Below are positions 26,199 to 34,560 of a stretch of 64,000 bases of DNA, in pieces. A program made the translations under genes and the position numbers. Position 1 is the stretch's first letter. Each line of letters opens with the position of its first letter. The stretch lies in assembly GCF_030269515.1 (NCBI RefSeq), contig NZ_BSTM01000028.1:31757-95756 (forward strand), in the 5' to 3' direction. Source of the DNA: Actinomadura sp. NBRC 104412 (GTDB taxonomy: Bacteria > Actinomycetota > Actinomycetes > Streptosporangiales > Streptosporangiaceae). The notes under the pieces were generated by a model that made no database searches, was not told the origin of the DNA, and saw only the letters and a list, made by a program, of their open reading frames with translations.

Positions 26199-26675
26199 AT
26201 GCGCAAGATCATCATCGGCCTCTGCGCCGTCGCCGTCCTCGCCACCGGCTGCGCCATCGAGCAGGACCCGGTCGCCGTCCAGCCGGCCGAGTCCGGCAAG
26301 CCGGCGGGCAAGAGCAGCGGCGCGGCCAAGGGCAGGACGTTCCCGATCAAGCTCACCGCCAAGCGGGCACGCGCGAAGAAGAGCGTCCTGAGCGACGGCG
26401 ACGCCCTGTCCTGCGTCAAGGTGACCGTCACCAACCGGACCAAGAAGCAGCTCGAGGTCAACCCGCTCTACTTCTCGATCACCGACACCAGGAACACCAA
26501 GCACGACAGCAGCTCCGCCCTCGGCGAGTACGAGGGCCAGATCGCCACCATGGAGCTCGCCCCGGGCGAGAAGACCACCGGCCTCGTATGCGCGAAGGGC
26601 GATTTCCGGCCCAAGACCGTCTCGATGACCAACCCTCTGTTCGACGAGGCGGCACGCGCCCAGGTCGCTTCATGA
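26199..26675 (+). CDS. lipoprotein, DUF4352-like
   Basis: 158 aa with an AAAGGAG ribosome site. The signal peptide ends in the lipobox LATGC (Cys about residue 19). A Ser/Gly/Lys-rich linker leads to an immunoglobulin-like beta domain (CVKVTVTNRTKKQLEVNPLYFSI, ...APGEKTTGLVCAKG) with the pattern of DUF4352/telobox-type lipoproteins. It has two cysteines that may pair. Probably located on the outer face of the membrane; function unknown. A weak GC-rich stretch of about 300 bp (26676-26976) with no gene follows. Confidence 0.7.
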   Translation: MRKIIIGLCAVAVLATGCAIEQDPVAVQPAESGKPAGKSSGAAKGRTFPIKLTAKRARAKKSVLSDGDALSCVKVTVTNRTKKQLEVNPLYFSITDTRNTKHDSSSALGEYEGQIATMELAPGEKTTGLVCAKGDFRPKTVSMTNPLFDEAARAQVAS

Positions 26676-26976
26676 ACACGCGGATTCGGAAAGGTGGCCC
26701 GTCTCAGCGGAGGCAGCCACGCCCTGGTTCCAGGTCATCGCCTTCGGCATGTGATCGCACGGCCGTCAAGGACGCGGCACCACGTCTACCAGCCGCCTAA
26801 GTAGCGCGCATGGCGTTCGACTCGAGGTTCTCAACATTTACTTCTATCCGAGTTCAACCGATCTCAGGCCGTCACAAGCCGGCAACCCTCAGAAGATGGA
26901 TGGCACGTCGTGTCATAGTCTTCGCCAGTGGACGCCGGCGTTGTCTGCCCGTCCGTCCTCCCGCGAAGGAGAACAC

Positions 26977-28302
26977 ATGCAGGACCCTTCGGATTCAATG
27001 GATATCAGCAAAACCACCGACCCACCTGTTCTGGACGATCCCACATCTGACGCGGACAGCAACCTGGCAACGGCATCGGCGGCGCTGCGAATGTCCCCGT
27101 ACGAAGCGCGCATCTGGGCGGCGCTTGAGACCCACTGGCAGCGCAAGGCCGACCGGCGACGGTTGATGCCGGCGAAGGCCCGGGCGGCCGTCGAGGCCGC
27201 CGGAGTGAAGACAAAAGATGTCTTGGGACGCGCGGGGACCGCGGTCGTGGAAGCCACCCCCGAGCCCGTCAAGGCCATCGGCGAACGTGCAGCCGACACC
27301 GTGCTCGCTCCGGCCGTAGAAAGTGCTGTCCGACTGGTCGATCTGGCCAACGACTGGGCGGTGGATCTCACGAATCCGCAGAAGGTCATCGACTTCCATC
27401 GGAGCCGTGGTCGCGATGTGTCGTCACTGGAAGACCTTCGTGGACTGGACCTCGCCGAACTCGATGAGGTCGTCCGGAACCTGGTACTGAAATGGCGTTC
27501 CCTTGGAGCCGCCGAGGGGGCGGCGCTCGGCGCCCTCGCCCTCGTCCCGGTCGCCGGTGGGGCGGTGGCGATCTCTGCTGACATTCTCGTCATGCAGGTG
27601 CTGGCGACGGCGATCGCGACTCACGTTTGCTATGCCTACGGTTTCGATCCGACCGACCCGGAACTTCAGCACGTCGTGCGACGGATGGTGACGCGATCCT
27701 TTGGCGCACAGGTTCCAAAGGCGTCCACAAGCCGCAACGCGAACCTCGCCGCCGCCGCCATCAAGGGCCGCAAGAAGTGGAGCAAGAAACTTCGTGACGA
27801 TCATAGGCTCATCGCGGCTCTTGAGAAGCTGATGAAGCAGTGGACCAACGGTTCTCACATTCCCGTCGGCAAAGTGGCCAAGGGGATCCCTGTCGTCTCG
27901 ATCGTGACATCGGCGGGAACCAATGCCTGGGTCATCGGAGATGTCGCGAAGCAAGCTCGTCTCTACGCTCAGACGCTCTTCCTCGCTGAGAAGTACGACC
28001 TCCCGCTGCCCGCCCGACTGGCAACATCGCCAGCGAAGCGGATGCCGAATGCCTGGCAGAGGATGCCGAAACGAAGTAGGAGCCCGATGAGCGGCGAACG
28101 GGACGTGCCCGCCGTGGCGCCACGGGGACCACTCCCCGGAGAGCATGGCGGTGAGAGCCGGGCCGTCCTGCCCGCATGCCCTGTCCGCCCCGGGAAGTCG
28201 CGTCCGACCGGGCTGCTCGTCCAAGTGCGGCAGGAACCCGGGGCGGCGCCCATAGTGGTGCCGGCGCACGAGGACGGGTTCGTCGACGGCGACCGGTCGT
28301 GA
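26977..28302 (+). CDS. EcsC-like protein with unrelated C-terminal tail
   Basis: 441 aa from ATG 26977 (GAAGGAG upstream). Residues about 30-350 fit the EcsC pattern: SPYEARIWAALETHW, a long amphipathic region with small-residue helices (PVKAIGERAADTVLAPAVES), a hydrophobic segment LGALALVPVAGGAVAISADI and an ARLYAQTLFLAEKYDLPLP end. EcsC proteins are found near transporters and in stress loci; the molecular role is unclear. From about residue 355 on, the sequence becomes Pro/Arg-rich and does not look like EcsC. It may be non-homologous DNA fused by a lost stop or a frameshift. Confidence 0.6.
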   Translation: MQDPSDSMDISKTTDPPVLDDPTSDADSNLATASAALRMSPYEARIWAALETHWQRKADRRRLMPAKARAAVEAAGVKTKDVLGRAGTAVVEATPEPVKAIGERAADTVLAPAVESAVRLVDLANDWAVDLTNPQKVIDFHRSRGRDVSSLEDLRGLDLAELDEVVRNLVLKWRSLGAAEGAALGALALVPVAGGAVAISADILVMQVLATAIATHVCYAYGFDPTDPELQHVVRRMVTRSFGAQVPKASTSRNANLAAAAIKGRKKWSKKLRDDHRLIAALEKLMKQWTNGSHIPVGKVAKGIPVVSIVTSAGTNAWVIGDVAKQARLYAQTLFLAEKYDLPLPARLATSPAKRMPNAWQRMPKRSRSPMSGERDVPAVAPRGPLPGEHGGESRAVLPACPVRPGKSRPTGLLVQVRQEPGAAPIVVPAHEDGFVDGDRS

Positions 28303-28686
28303 CCGATGGGGAACCGGGCGATCCTGTGGTCGGTCGCGGTCGCATTGCCGGTGATCGCGGCGGTCATCTCCGATCGTGCAAGCCGCCGCTAGGAGTTCGC
28401 CGTACGGCTCACGCAACTGCGCCAGAAGCACCACAGCGAAGCGGGCCTCATCGCCCGCTTCGGCTGCGCCCTCCTCCTCGCGGAGCGACATGACCCAATC
28501 TTCGCTCTGGTGAACGGCGGCGCGGCTGGCACGCGAATCGGTCTCTACTCCACCCGGCCCGACGTGGCCTCCGGGCGCACGCACCTCCGCGATCTGGCAG
28601 CCATCTCTGGAAAAGGGATTGGCTTGCCGCCGGCCCCCTGGTTCGCTGCCGTCAAGCGTCGGTACCGGCTGGCACAATCGCCCGCC
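28303..28686. other. stretch without a supported gene
   Basis: 384 bp. It contains an unsupported 28-codon open frame starting at ATG 28305 (MGNRAILWSVAVALPVIAAV), which would make a single-membrane peptide but has no ribosome site of note. The rest shows no recognisable coding region. The bases just before 28687 include CACAAT, a possible -10 for a leaderless start of the next gene. Confidence 0.35.
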
Positions 28687-29916
28687 ATGAGCGTCAGAAA
28701 AGACGACCCGCTTGCGGGGTTGGACGAGGTTCACTGGGCGAGCCTGGAGCACGCTTACGGCCCGGCCGAGGACGTGCCCGATCTGCTTCGGGCGCTCGCC
28801 TCGGAGTCGGCCGACGAGCGCGACAAGGCCGGGCACGAGCTGTACAGCAATATCTTCCACCAGGGCAGCCGGTACGAGGCGACCGCGCATGCCGTGCCGT
28901 TCCTGGCCGCGTTGGCCGCTGCCCCCCAGATCCAGGACCGTGCCGACATAGTGCACCTCCTTTCCGCGATCGCCATCGGCTACGACGAGGCGTACCTGCC
29001 GAACGGCGTCGACATCGAAGGATGGCGCGCGGGCATCGAGCAGATGCGTACCGCCGACCCCGAAGAAGAGCTGCGCCGATTCGACCAGTGGGTCGCGGAG
29101 GCCGCCGACGAGGGCGAACGCAGAGTCCGTGCGATGCGCCGCGCCATGTACGACCACGACGAGTATCTGCGCAGCGCCGAAGCCGAACTCGGTGCGTACG
29201 ATGCCGTCCGCGCCACCGTTCCCACACTGCGCGACCTGCTGGGCGATCCTGACCCGCAGATCCAGGCGGCTGCGGCTTACACACTGGGCTGGTTCCCGGA
29301 GGAGGCAACCGGCACTCTCCCCGCGCTGAGGCAGTTGCTGGAGCCGGGTGTCGTTTCCGGAGTGGCGGCGAACGCGATCATCTCAGCGGGCCTGCTGTCC
29401 GGCCATGCCCTCGTACCGCGATTCCGCGCATTCCTAGCTGGAGAAGACCCGCTCCTCCGCTACGCCTCCGCGATCGCACTGGCCCGCCTGGACGTCACCG
29501 ACACCGACGTCCTCGACGTGCTTGAGACGGCCGCCGTCCAGCCTCCCGAGGACTCCGAACCCCGGATCCGTCATCTACACGGCAACCTGCGCGGATTCGC
29601 GACGATCACCCTCGCCGCGATCGAGGAGCGGACGCATCCGAGGCTTCTCGGCGCCATGCTCGATGGGCTTGCGCTCAGCTCCGGCCCCGACGCCTTCCCC
29701 ACGGCCGAGGCGGTGCTGCAACATGTGTTCGGGCAACCGCGAAGCGGACCGCTGCCACCGTTTGCCGAACTGACCGAACCGCAGCAGCGCGCTGTCCGAA
29801 CACTGGCCGAGATGGGCGACGACACTTGGCGCTGGGGCAACTTCATGCTCTTGCTAAGCGCTTGGGGCCTTCCGTCCCAGCAGGCCGAATGTCGCACGTA
29901 TGCAGGACTCGACTAG
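28687..29916 (+). CDS. HEAT-repeat protein
   Basis: 409 aa from ATG 28687. There is no clear ribosome site; a CACAAT -10-like box about 9 bases upstream suggests leaderless translation. The protein consists of repeated helical pairs with HEAT signatures (TVPTLRDLLGDPDPQIQAAA, ALVPRFRAFLAGEDPLLRYA). It should be a protein-binding scaffold; partners unknown. Its TAG stop lies inside the end of an IS701-like remnant, so the original C-terminus may have been altered by the insertion. Confidence 0.7.
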   Translation: MSVRKDDPLAGLDEVHWASLEHAYGPAEDVPDLLRALASESADERDKAGHELYSNIFHQGSRYEATAHAVPFLAALAAAPQIQDRADIVHLLSAIAIGYDEAYLPNGVDIEGWRAGIEQMRTADPEEELRRFDQWVAEAADEGERRVRAMRRAMYDHDEYLRSAEAELGAYDAVRATVPTLRDLLGDPDPQIQAAAAYTLGWFPEEATGTLPALRQLLEPGVVSGVAANAIISAGLLSGHALVPRFRAFLAGEDPLLRYASAIALARLDVTDTDVLDVLETAAVQPPEDSEPRIRHLHGNLRGFATITLAAIEERTHPRLLGAMLDGLALSSGPDAFPTAEAVLQHVFGQPRSGPLPPFAELTEPQQRAVRTLAEMGDDTWRWGNFMLLLSAWGLPSQQAECRTYAGLD

Positions 29917-30290
29917 TACTGCAACGGCATATAGGTGAGTGGGTAGCCGCGTCGCCGGTAGTGGCTGAGGCGGGCTTGGTGCTGGCGTCTGCGGCGCCGG
30001 GTCGACCAGTGCCAGACGTGTTCGGCGGTGTGAACGCCTCGCAGGACCAGCTTGATCAACAAGCGGTGGATCTCCGGTAGCGTGAAGGCGATCATGTTCG
30101 GTTCGCCGGAGCCGGTTTCCCCTTCATGGCCGGGGATCGGGAGACCACCAGCCAGGCGTGCGCGAGCATCGACACGGTGATGTGGGCGTACCAGGCTTCC
30201 CGGCTGCGGACCTGGTAGTGGTCCAGGCCAGCCTCGTTCTTGGCCTGTTGGAAACGTTTTCGATCCGTCAGCGTGCTCCGGCGATCCAGA
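29913..30290 (-). mobile_element. IS701/IS4-like transposase remnant (3' end, frameshifted)
   Basis: The minus strand encodes RFQQAKNEAGLDHYQVRSRE then AWYAHITVSMLAHAWLVVSR in one frame, and NMIAFTLPEIHRLLIKLVLR ... LSHYRRRGYPLTYMPLQY with a stop in another. Together they are the C-terminal third of an IS701-type DDE transposase, including the E-containing AKNE segment region. The frame change falls near 30125, and the N-terminal two thirds are missing. The left end near 29914 probably marks an IS end. The element is inactive. Confidence 0.7.
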
Positions 30291-30588
30291 CCAGGTCGGC
30301 GAAGTACTGTCTACCTGCCGGGCAGGTGGGTCAGCGCCGCCGGACACGGAGGTGACCTCAAATTAAGTCTTGCTCAGATAGGGCGCAAAGGAAAGCCCTG
30401 CGCGATCCAGAGTGTAGCTGAAGTTCGGTAGTGGCACAGCGGAAAACTACAAGGAAGTGCATTCGTCGCATGCCGATGCAACTCGCGGACGCCTGATGCA
30501 GTAGAGGTCCAGCTGCTCGGTCTGCTCGCCCTGCATCGTTGCGCTGACCTGTCAGCGCGTCACCTTGGCTGAGTGTGTGGGCGACTGG
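30291..30588. other. stretch without a recognisable gene
   Basis: 298 bp of lower-GC sequence between the IS remnant and a broken gene. Frames are short and no hairpin of note was found. Probably decayed mobile-element or island DNA. Confidence 0.35.
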
Positions 30589-31025
30589 TCAGCCGCGGAC
30601 CGATTTCCAGAGAGCAGCCGTTGCGGCATCGGGGCTGTAGAGCGTCGTGCCACCGCTCAACTTGACGACGTGCATCGGCCATGTGTCGCTGTCGTAGTGC
30701 GTGTTCAGGTGGCGGGTGATGCCGCCAGGTTCCCGCGCAGGCTGTGGTAGTTCATCGACAGGGCCTTCACCAGGTCTTGCATGTCGTACTGCTTGCCGAG
30801 CTCCTGGCAGAGGACGTCGAGAATGCGGGTGACCGTCTTGGTGGTGTTCAGTTCAGTGCCGGCCAGTTTGTCGGCGTCCCATGCCACCGGGACGTCGTTC
30901 GTTCCCGCGGGCTTGGCGTGGGCGTCGGGCTCCTGCTCAAGCTCGGCGAGCAGCCGGTAAATGGCCATGACGTGTTGAGCGGGTACAGCCACCCGGATGG
31001 ACTCCTGCTGGGCTTTCTGGCTCAT
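30589..31025 (-). pseudogene. small regulatory-type gene broken by a single frameshift
   Basis: The frame from ATG 31025 encodes IRVAVPAQHVMAIYRLLAEL ... LDVLCQELGKQYDMQDLVKA ... YHSLRGNLAA and then stops at 30705. If one base is restored near 30725 the protein continues as GITRHLNTHYDSDTWPMHVV ... LWKSVRG to a stop at 30589. The joined product of about 145 aa has the layout of small HTH-like actinobacterial proteins annotated DUF6416 (tentative). The neat continuation argues for one recent indel, or a sequencing error, more than for a naturally short gene. Confidence 0.6.
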
Positions 31026-31534
31026 CGTTCACCTCCTCGGCCACCTCGATCCGGGGGCGGATGGAGCGGGTCTTCAGCCCGCTGCTGCTGACGGAGACCA
31101 CGGTGTTCGCGCGCCACCAGGCAATGGGTGCGCTCACCGCTGTTGTGCCCGCAGGGCGATCCGTTCCGCGAACCGCGCCTTGCCACCGTGGCCGTCCCTA
31201 CCAGGACGCCCCCGGCGAATGGTTCAAGCTGCTCGACTTATAGATCAGCAACCTGCACCGTGCAGCCTGACACCGCCCTGCTCATTAATGCGCTCTCGAT
31301 TCGCAAGGCTCAAGGGGCTTGTAGTGCACGTCGATGAGGCGCACATCGGGGTCTCTGTGGGGACCCGGCCGTGAATTCGGATGATCGGCTGTGCGGTTAT
31401 GGTCTTCCGCAATTTGAGTCGATTTTCTGTTGTGGCAAGCATCGGCTGTCCCGATGCGGTCATGAGCGTGAACCGGCGTTTCCCTGGCAGTTAACGGGGT
31501 AGGATCGACCGCGCGGTCTATCCAGGAGGTTCTC
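31026..31534. other. 509-bp stretch without a recognisable gene
   Basis: No frame gives a recognisable protein. The right part (31360-31500) is AT-richer and probably holds the promoter for the gene at 31535. The left end holds the start region of the broken minus-strand gene (CACCTCCTC on the plus strand is its ribosome site). Confidence 0.35.
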
Positions 31535-31774
31535 ATGAAGGTGATCGGCCGGCTCGGCAAAGCTCCCGCTGAGCGCGGTGACACGACTTCGACGACCGGT
31601 TCCCCTGACATCCTCACACTTAATGACGGTGCATTCGCGGTCATCGGTGTCGACATTACCGAGGAACTCGGTAAAAATCCATGGAAAGACGCCCGGTGCG
31701 CACCTAATGAACGGATCGTTCGAATCACACGTAACACCCTCATCGCCGCGAAGAACGATATCCCGGACGAATGA
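31535..31774 (+). CDS. hypothetical protein (79 aa), first gene of a three-gene unit
   Basis: 79 aa with a strong AGGAGG site 5 bases before ATG 31535. Soluble; the central segment ILTLNDGAFAVIGVDIT is hydrophobic and is followed by a basic tail (RIVRITRNTLIAAKND). No family recognised by name, but small proteins of this kind are commonly found immediately upstream of DUF6879 genes in actinomycetes. Its stop overlaps the next start (ATGA), indicating translational coupling. Confidence 0.65.
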   Translation: MKVIGRLGKAPAERGDTTSTTGSPDILTLNDGAFAVIGVDITEELGKNPWKDARCAPNERIVRITRNTLIAAKNDIPDE

Positions 31775-32367
31775 TGCATCGACCGCCTGCGTGGGCACTG
31801 GACGGTAGCGAGCGGCTGCCCTTGGAGGGCTTCCTGGAGTCTTTCGGCGCGGCCTGGGCGCGCACCGAGCGGCGCTTCCTCAAGCTGGAGTGCTGGCAGT
31901 CCTACCGCGAGGCCGACGGGGTCCGGTCGCAGGAGGCGTTCCAGGCGGGCGACACCGCGCTGGCCCGCCGCCTCCTGGAAGAGGAGGCGATGGGAGACCA
32001 GCCTCTTCGCGACGACGTGCGCGCGAGGAATCTGGAGTTCACCCGGATACGGCTGCTCTCCTACCCGCTCACCGACTACCTGCGCTACGAGATGATCAAT
32101 TACGAGGTGCGCAGCCGGCTGGGTGAGAACATCGAGTTCCTCGTGCCGCCCTCTCCTGTTGAGGGCTACTTCGACTTCCTGCTGTTCGACGCCCACACCG
32201 CCCTCATCCACGACTACGGGCCCGGCCCCGTCGGGTATCAATCGGGCGGCTGGGTCACCCATCACCCGAAGACGCTGTACAGACTGTTCGACATCGCCAC
32301 CGATCTACGCGCCCGCGGTGAGCGGGTACATCCCCTCAACGACACTTCGCACAAATCTCGCATTTGA
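31771..32367 (+). CDS. DUF6879-like protein
   Basis: 198 aa. The start is ATG 31771, overlapping the previous stop; ATG 31774 is also possible. The sequence pattern FLESFGAAWARTERRFLKLE, RIRLLSYPLTDYLRYEM and FLLFDAHTALIHDYGPGP is that of the DUF6879 family (hydrophobic strand, SxPLTDYxR, then a late D-x-x-x-x-x-x-DYG). The function of the family is unknown; it is usually linked to XRE/DUF397-type loci. Soluble, no catalytic motif seen. Confidence 0.7.
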   Translation: MMHRPPAWALDGSERLPLEGFLESFGAAWARTERRFLKLECWQSYREADGVRSQEAFQAGDTALARRLLEEEAMGDQPLRDDVRARNLEFTRIRLLSYPLTDYLRYEMINYEVRSRLGENIEFLVPPSPVEGYFDFLLFDAHTALIHDYGPGPVGYQSGGWVTHHPKTLYRLFDIATDLRARGERVHPLNDTSHKSRI

Positions 32368-32379
32368 CACGGCGGTGTC

Positions 32380-33006
32380 ATGACAGGCCGATTGCGACGG
32401 GTCCTGCCCATGAGTCTCGCGATCATCGCGGGGCTCGTCATCGTGCTTCTCTGCGTCCTCGTCCCGGTTCTCCTGCTGCTCCGGATGGACGATGACGAGC
32501 TGGCGCGCTGGTCGGACATCGGCCAGGCGGTCAGCCCGGTCGCGGTCTTCTTCTCCGGTGCGGCCTTCCTGGGAATCACGGCCACGCTCCTGATGCAGGG
32601 CCGCGAGCTGCGGAACCAACGTGAAGAGCTGAGGATCGCGCAGGAGGAACAGGCACGCGGCAGCGAACTCGCCATGCGCGAGCTGCACACCGACCTGATC
32701 AAGATGGCCATCGAGGACAGCGAGCTCCGCTCGGTCTGGCCCGCCCCTGCACCCGGGGAGCAGACGACCCGCAAGGACCACTACTGCAACCTGATCCTCA
32801 ACCTCCAGAAGGTCGCCTACGAGACCCACACGATCGAGCTTCCCGAACTCCGCAGCGCCCTACGGTTCCTCATGACCAGCCCGGACATGCGTGCCTTCTG
32901 GTCCCGAAGCCGCCCGTCCCGTGTCTCCATCACCGAAGGCGACGACGCCGAGGACACCTTCACGGCCGAGGTGGACGCGGCGTACACGGACACCATCACC
33001 CCGTAG
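32380..33006 (+). CDS. DUF6082-like membrane protein
   Basis: 208 aa. Transmembrane helix 1 is at residues about 12-35 (SLAIIAGLVIVLLCVLVPVL) and a second hydrophobic segment at about 50-70 (SPVAVFFSGAAFLGITATLL). A coiled-coil-like, Glu/Arg-rich stretch follows (LRNQREELRIAQEEQARGSE), then a soluble helical domain with MRELHTDLIKMAIEDSELRS. This is the usual layout of DUF6082 proteins. Function unknown. It starts 12 bp after the DUF6879 gene, so the three genes form one operon. Confidence 0.7.
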   Translation: MTGRLRRVLPMSLAIIAGLVIVLLCVLVPVLLLLRMDDDELARWSDIGQAVSPVAVFFSGAAFLGITATLLMQGRELRNQREELRIAQEEQARGSELAMRELHTDLIKMAIEDSELRSVWPAPAPGEQTTRKDHYCNLILNLQKVAYETHTIELPELRSALRFLMTSPDMRAFWSRSRPSRVSITEGDDAEDTFTAEVDAAYTDTITP

Positions 33007-33289
33007 GGTGCCGACACGCGCACCGCCCGGGGGCACATGGAACCGGTGATCCATGAGCGGCGACGTCGGGCGACGGCCCGGCAGGAACCGGCGCAGCATG
33101 TGGCTGCTGTGCCGGTAGGCGTCCTGTTCCGTGAGTTGCGCCCTGCTCGCCCTGACCGTCCCCGAAAGGGACCACTTCGGCGACTGGATCGTGCAGCTTC
33201 CTCCCTGGTTACAGATGTGCACCGCCCGGCCTTGGCTCGCCCAGGCGGACGGGGAAGCGGAGGAAGGCTAGTCGCTCACTTAGACACTC

Positions 33290-33322
33290 AGAGCCCTAGC
33301 CCGATCATCGGGCTAGGGCTCT
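33290..33322. terminator. perfect 16-bp stem hairpin, bidirectional terminator
   Basis: AGAGCCCTAGCCCGAT and its exact reverse complement flank a single C, so in practice it forms a 13-bp stem with a 7-base loop. It sits between the end of the DUF6082 operon and the tRNA-Pro 3' end, so it can stop transcription from both sides. No long T run follows. Confidence 0.7.
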
Positions 33323-33330
33323 GACCTGGG

Positions 33331-33404
33331 TCGGGGTGGCGGGATTTGAACCCACGACCTCTTCGTCCCGAACGAAGCGCGCTGCCAAGCTGCGCTACAC
33401 CCCG
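33331..33404 (-). tRNA. tRNA-Pro (anticodon CGG)
   Basis: 74 nt on the minus strand. The acceptor stem CGGGGTG pairs with CACCCCG and is followed by discriminator A. The D arm (GTAGCGCAGCTTGGCAGCGC), anticodon stem CTTCG/CGAAG with loop TTCGGGA, and T arm GTGGGTTCAAATCCCGC are all present. No CCA is encoded. The 3' end faces the accessory region to the left, the usual side for integration at tRNA genes. Confidence 0.95.
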
Positions 33405-33415
33405 GTGGTGGCTGC

Positions 33416-33438
33416 CCGGGAGACGTACGTTCTCCCGG
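33416..33438. terminator. hairpin between metallophosphoesterase gene and tRNA
   Basis: CCGGGAGA and TCTCCCGG form a perfect 8-bp stem around CGTACGT. It lies 46 bp past the stop of the minus-strand metallophosphoesterase gene and just upstream of the tRNA, which suits a terminator for the former. Confidence 0.5.
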
Positions 33439-33483
33439 CGCCTGGTCCACTTTAGCGGATGTCGCAGGGTGCTGCGTCATCAA

Positions 33484-34380
33484 TTATCGGGGGACGAGGG
33501 TGAGCAGGGACGCCTCGGGTGGGCAGCAGAAGCGCATGGGGGCCATGGGGGACGTGCCCAGGCCGGCGGAGATGTGGAGCCAGGCGCCGCGGTGGCGGTG
33601 GAGGCCCTTGACGCGGGGGCGGTCGATGCCGCAGTTGGTGGCGAGGGCGCCGTAGAAGGGGAGGCAGACCTGGCCGCCGTGGGTGTGGCCGGCGAGGAGG
33701 AGGTCGTAGCCGTCGATCACGAAGCGGTCGAGGTTGCGGGGCTCGGGGGAGTGCATGACGCCCAGGTGGACGTCGGCCTGGGGGTCGACCGGTCCGGCGA
33801 TCTGGTCGTAGCGGTCGCGGTCGATGTGGGAGTCGTCGATGCCGCCGAACTCGATGTCGAGCTCGCCCACCTTGAGGCGGCCGATCCGGTTGTTGAGGTC
33901 GAGCCAGCCCGCGGCCTGGAGGGAGGAGCCCAGTTCGCGGTACGGGAGGTCGGGTTCGCGGCGGCGCCGGTCGTAGTCGGACTTGCTGGTACGCCAGACG
34001 TACCGGGTGGGGTTCTTGAAGATCGGCGAGTAGAGGTCGTTGGAGCCGTACACGAACACGCCGGGACGGTCGAGGAGGGGGCCGAGGGCTTCGAGGAACG
34101 GGCCGATCGCGTCGCGGTGGGCGAGGGCGTCGCCGGTGCTGACGACCAGGTCGGGCTCCAGGGCGTCCAGTGAACGGACCCAGCGGATCAGCCTGGCGCG
34201 TCCGGGGGTGAGGTGCGCGTCGGAGAGGTGCAGGATCTTGACCGAGGGCCGGCCGGGGGCCAGCACGGGAACGTCGTAGCGGCGCAGCCGGAACCAGTTG
34301 CGCTCCAGCAGCGACGCGTACGCGAACGTGGCCGCGCCCGCGCCCGTCAGCCCCAGGGGTATGGCGTAGGTCTTTCGCAC
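33484..34380 (-). CDS. metallophosphoesterase (Rv3683-like)
   Basis: 298 aa. An N-terminal hydrophobic stretch (GLTGAGAATFAYASLL) suggests a membrane anchor or signal. The calcineurin-like metal-binding motifs are HLSDAHL (D-x-H), STGDAL (GD), YGSNDLYS (GN[H/D] variant, GSND), VMHSPEP (H) and AGHTHGGQ (GH-x-H). The family includes UDP-diacylglucosamine hydrolase-like enzymes and other phosphodiesterases; the substrate is unknown. It lies near the ponA-type gene, as in M. tuberculosis Rv3682-Rv3683, hinting at a cell-envelope role. Confidence 0.85.
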   Translation of the reverse strand: MRKTYAIPLGLTGAGAATFAYASLLERNWFRLRRYDVPVLAPGRPSVKILHLSDAHLTPGRARLIRWVRSLDALEPDLVVSTGDALAHRDAIGPFLEALGPLLDRPGVFVYGSNDLYSPIFKNPTRYVWRTSKSDYDRRRREPDLPYRELGSSLQAAGWLDLNNRIGRLKVGELDIEFGGIDDSHIDRDRYDQIAGPVDPQADVHLGVMHSPEPRNLDRFVIDGYDLLLAGHTHGGQVCLPFYGALATNCGIDRPRVKGLHRHRGAWLHISAGLGTSPMAPMRFCCPPEASLLTLVPR

Positions 34381-34560
34381 GGTTCTCCCTCCAAGGCCGG
34401 ACCCTGGTCGTCATTCTCGTCCGTCCCGCCGCGGCGGGCTCCGGCCACCGGCGGCCGGTGGACGAGAACGACACACTCATATGCTCCCAGAGTCGGGCAG
34501 TGCCGCGTACGCCGGTAATCCTGGTGAGACCTGCGGGGCCTGGCGGGCATGATTGTGCGC

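Noticed and set aside
27424..29157. 577-codon minus-strand frame opposite the EcsC-like and HEAT genes
   Set aside because: It crosses two plus-strand genes and a non-coding gap and encodes no recognisable domain.
33052..33269. Broken frame after the DUF6082 gene (MSGDVGRRPG..., TAG, then SCALLALTVPERDHFGDWIV...)
   Set aside because: A nonsense codon splits it, and neither half is recognisable. It could be a pseudogene, but there is no family match to support it.
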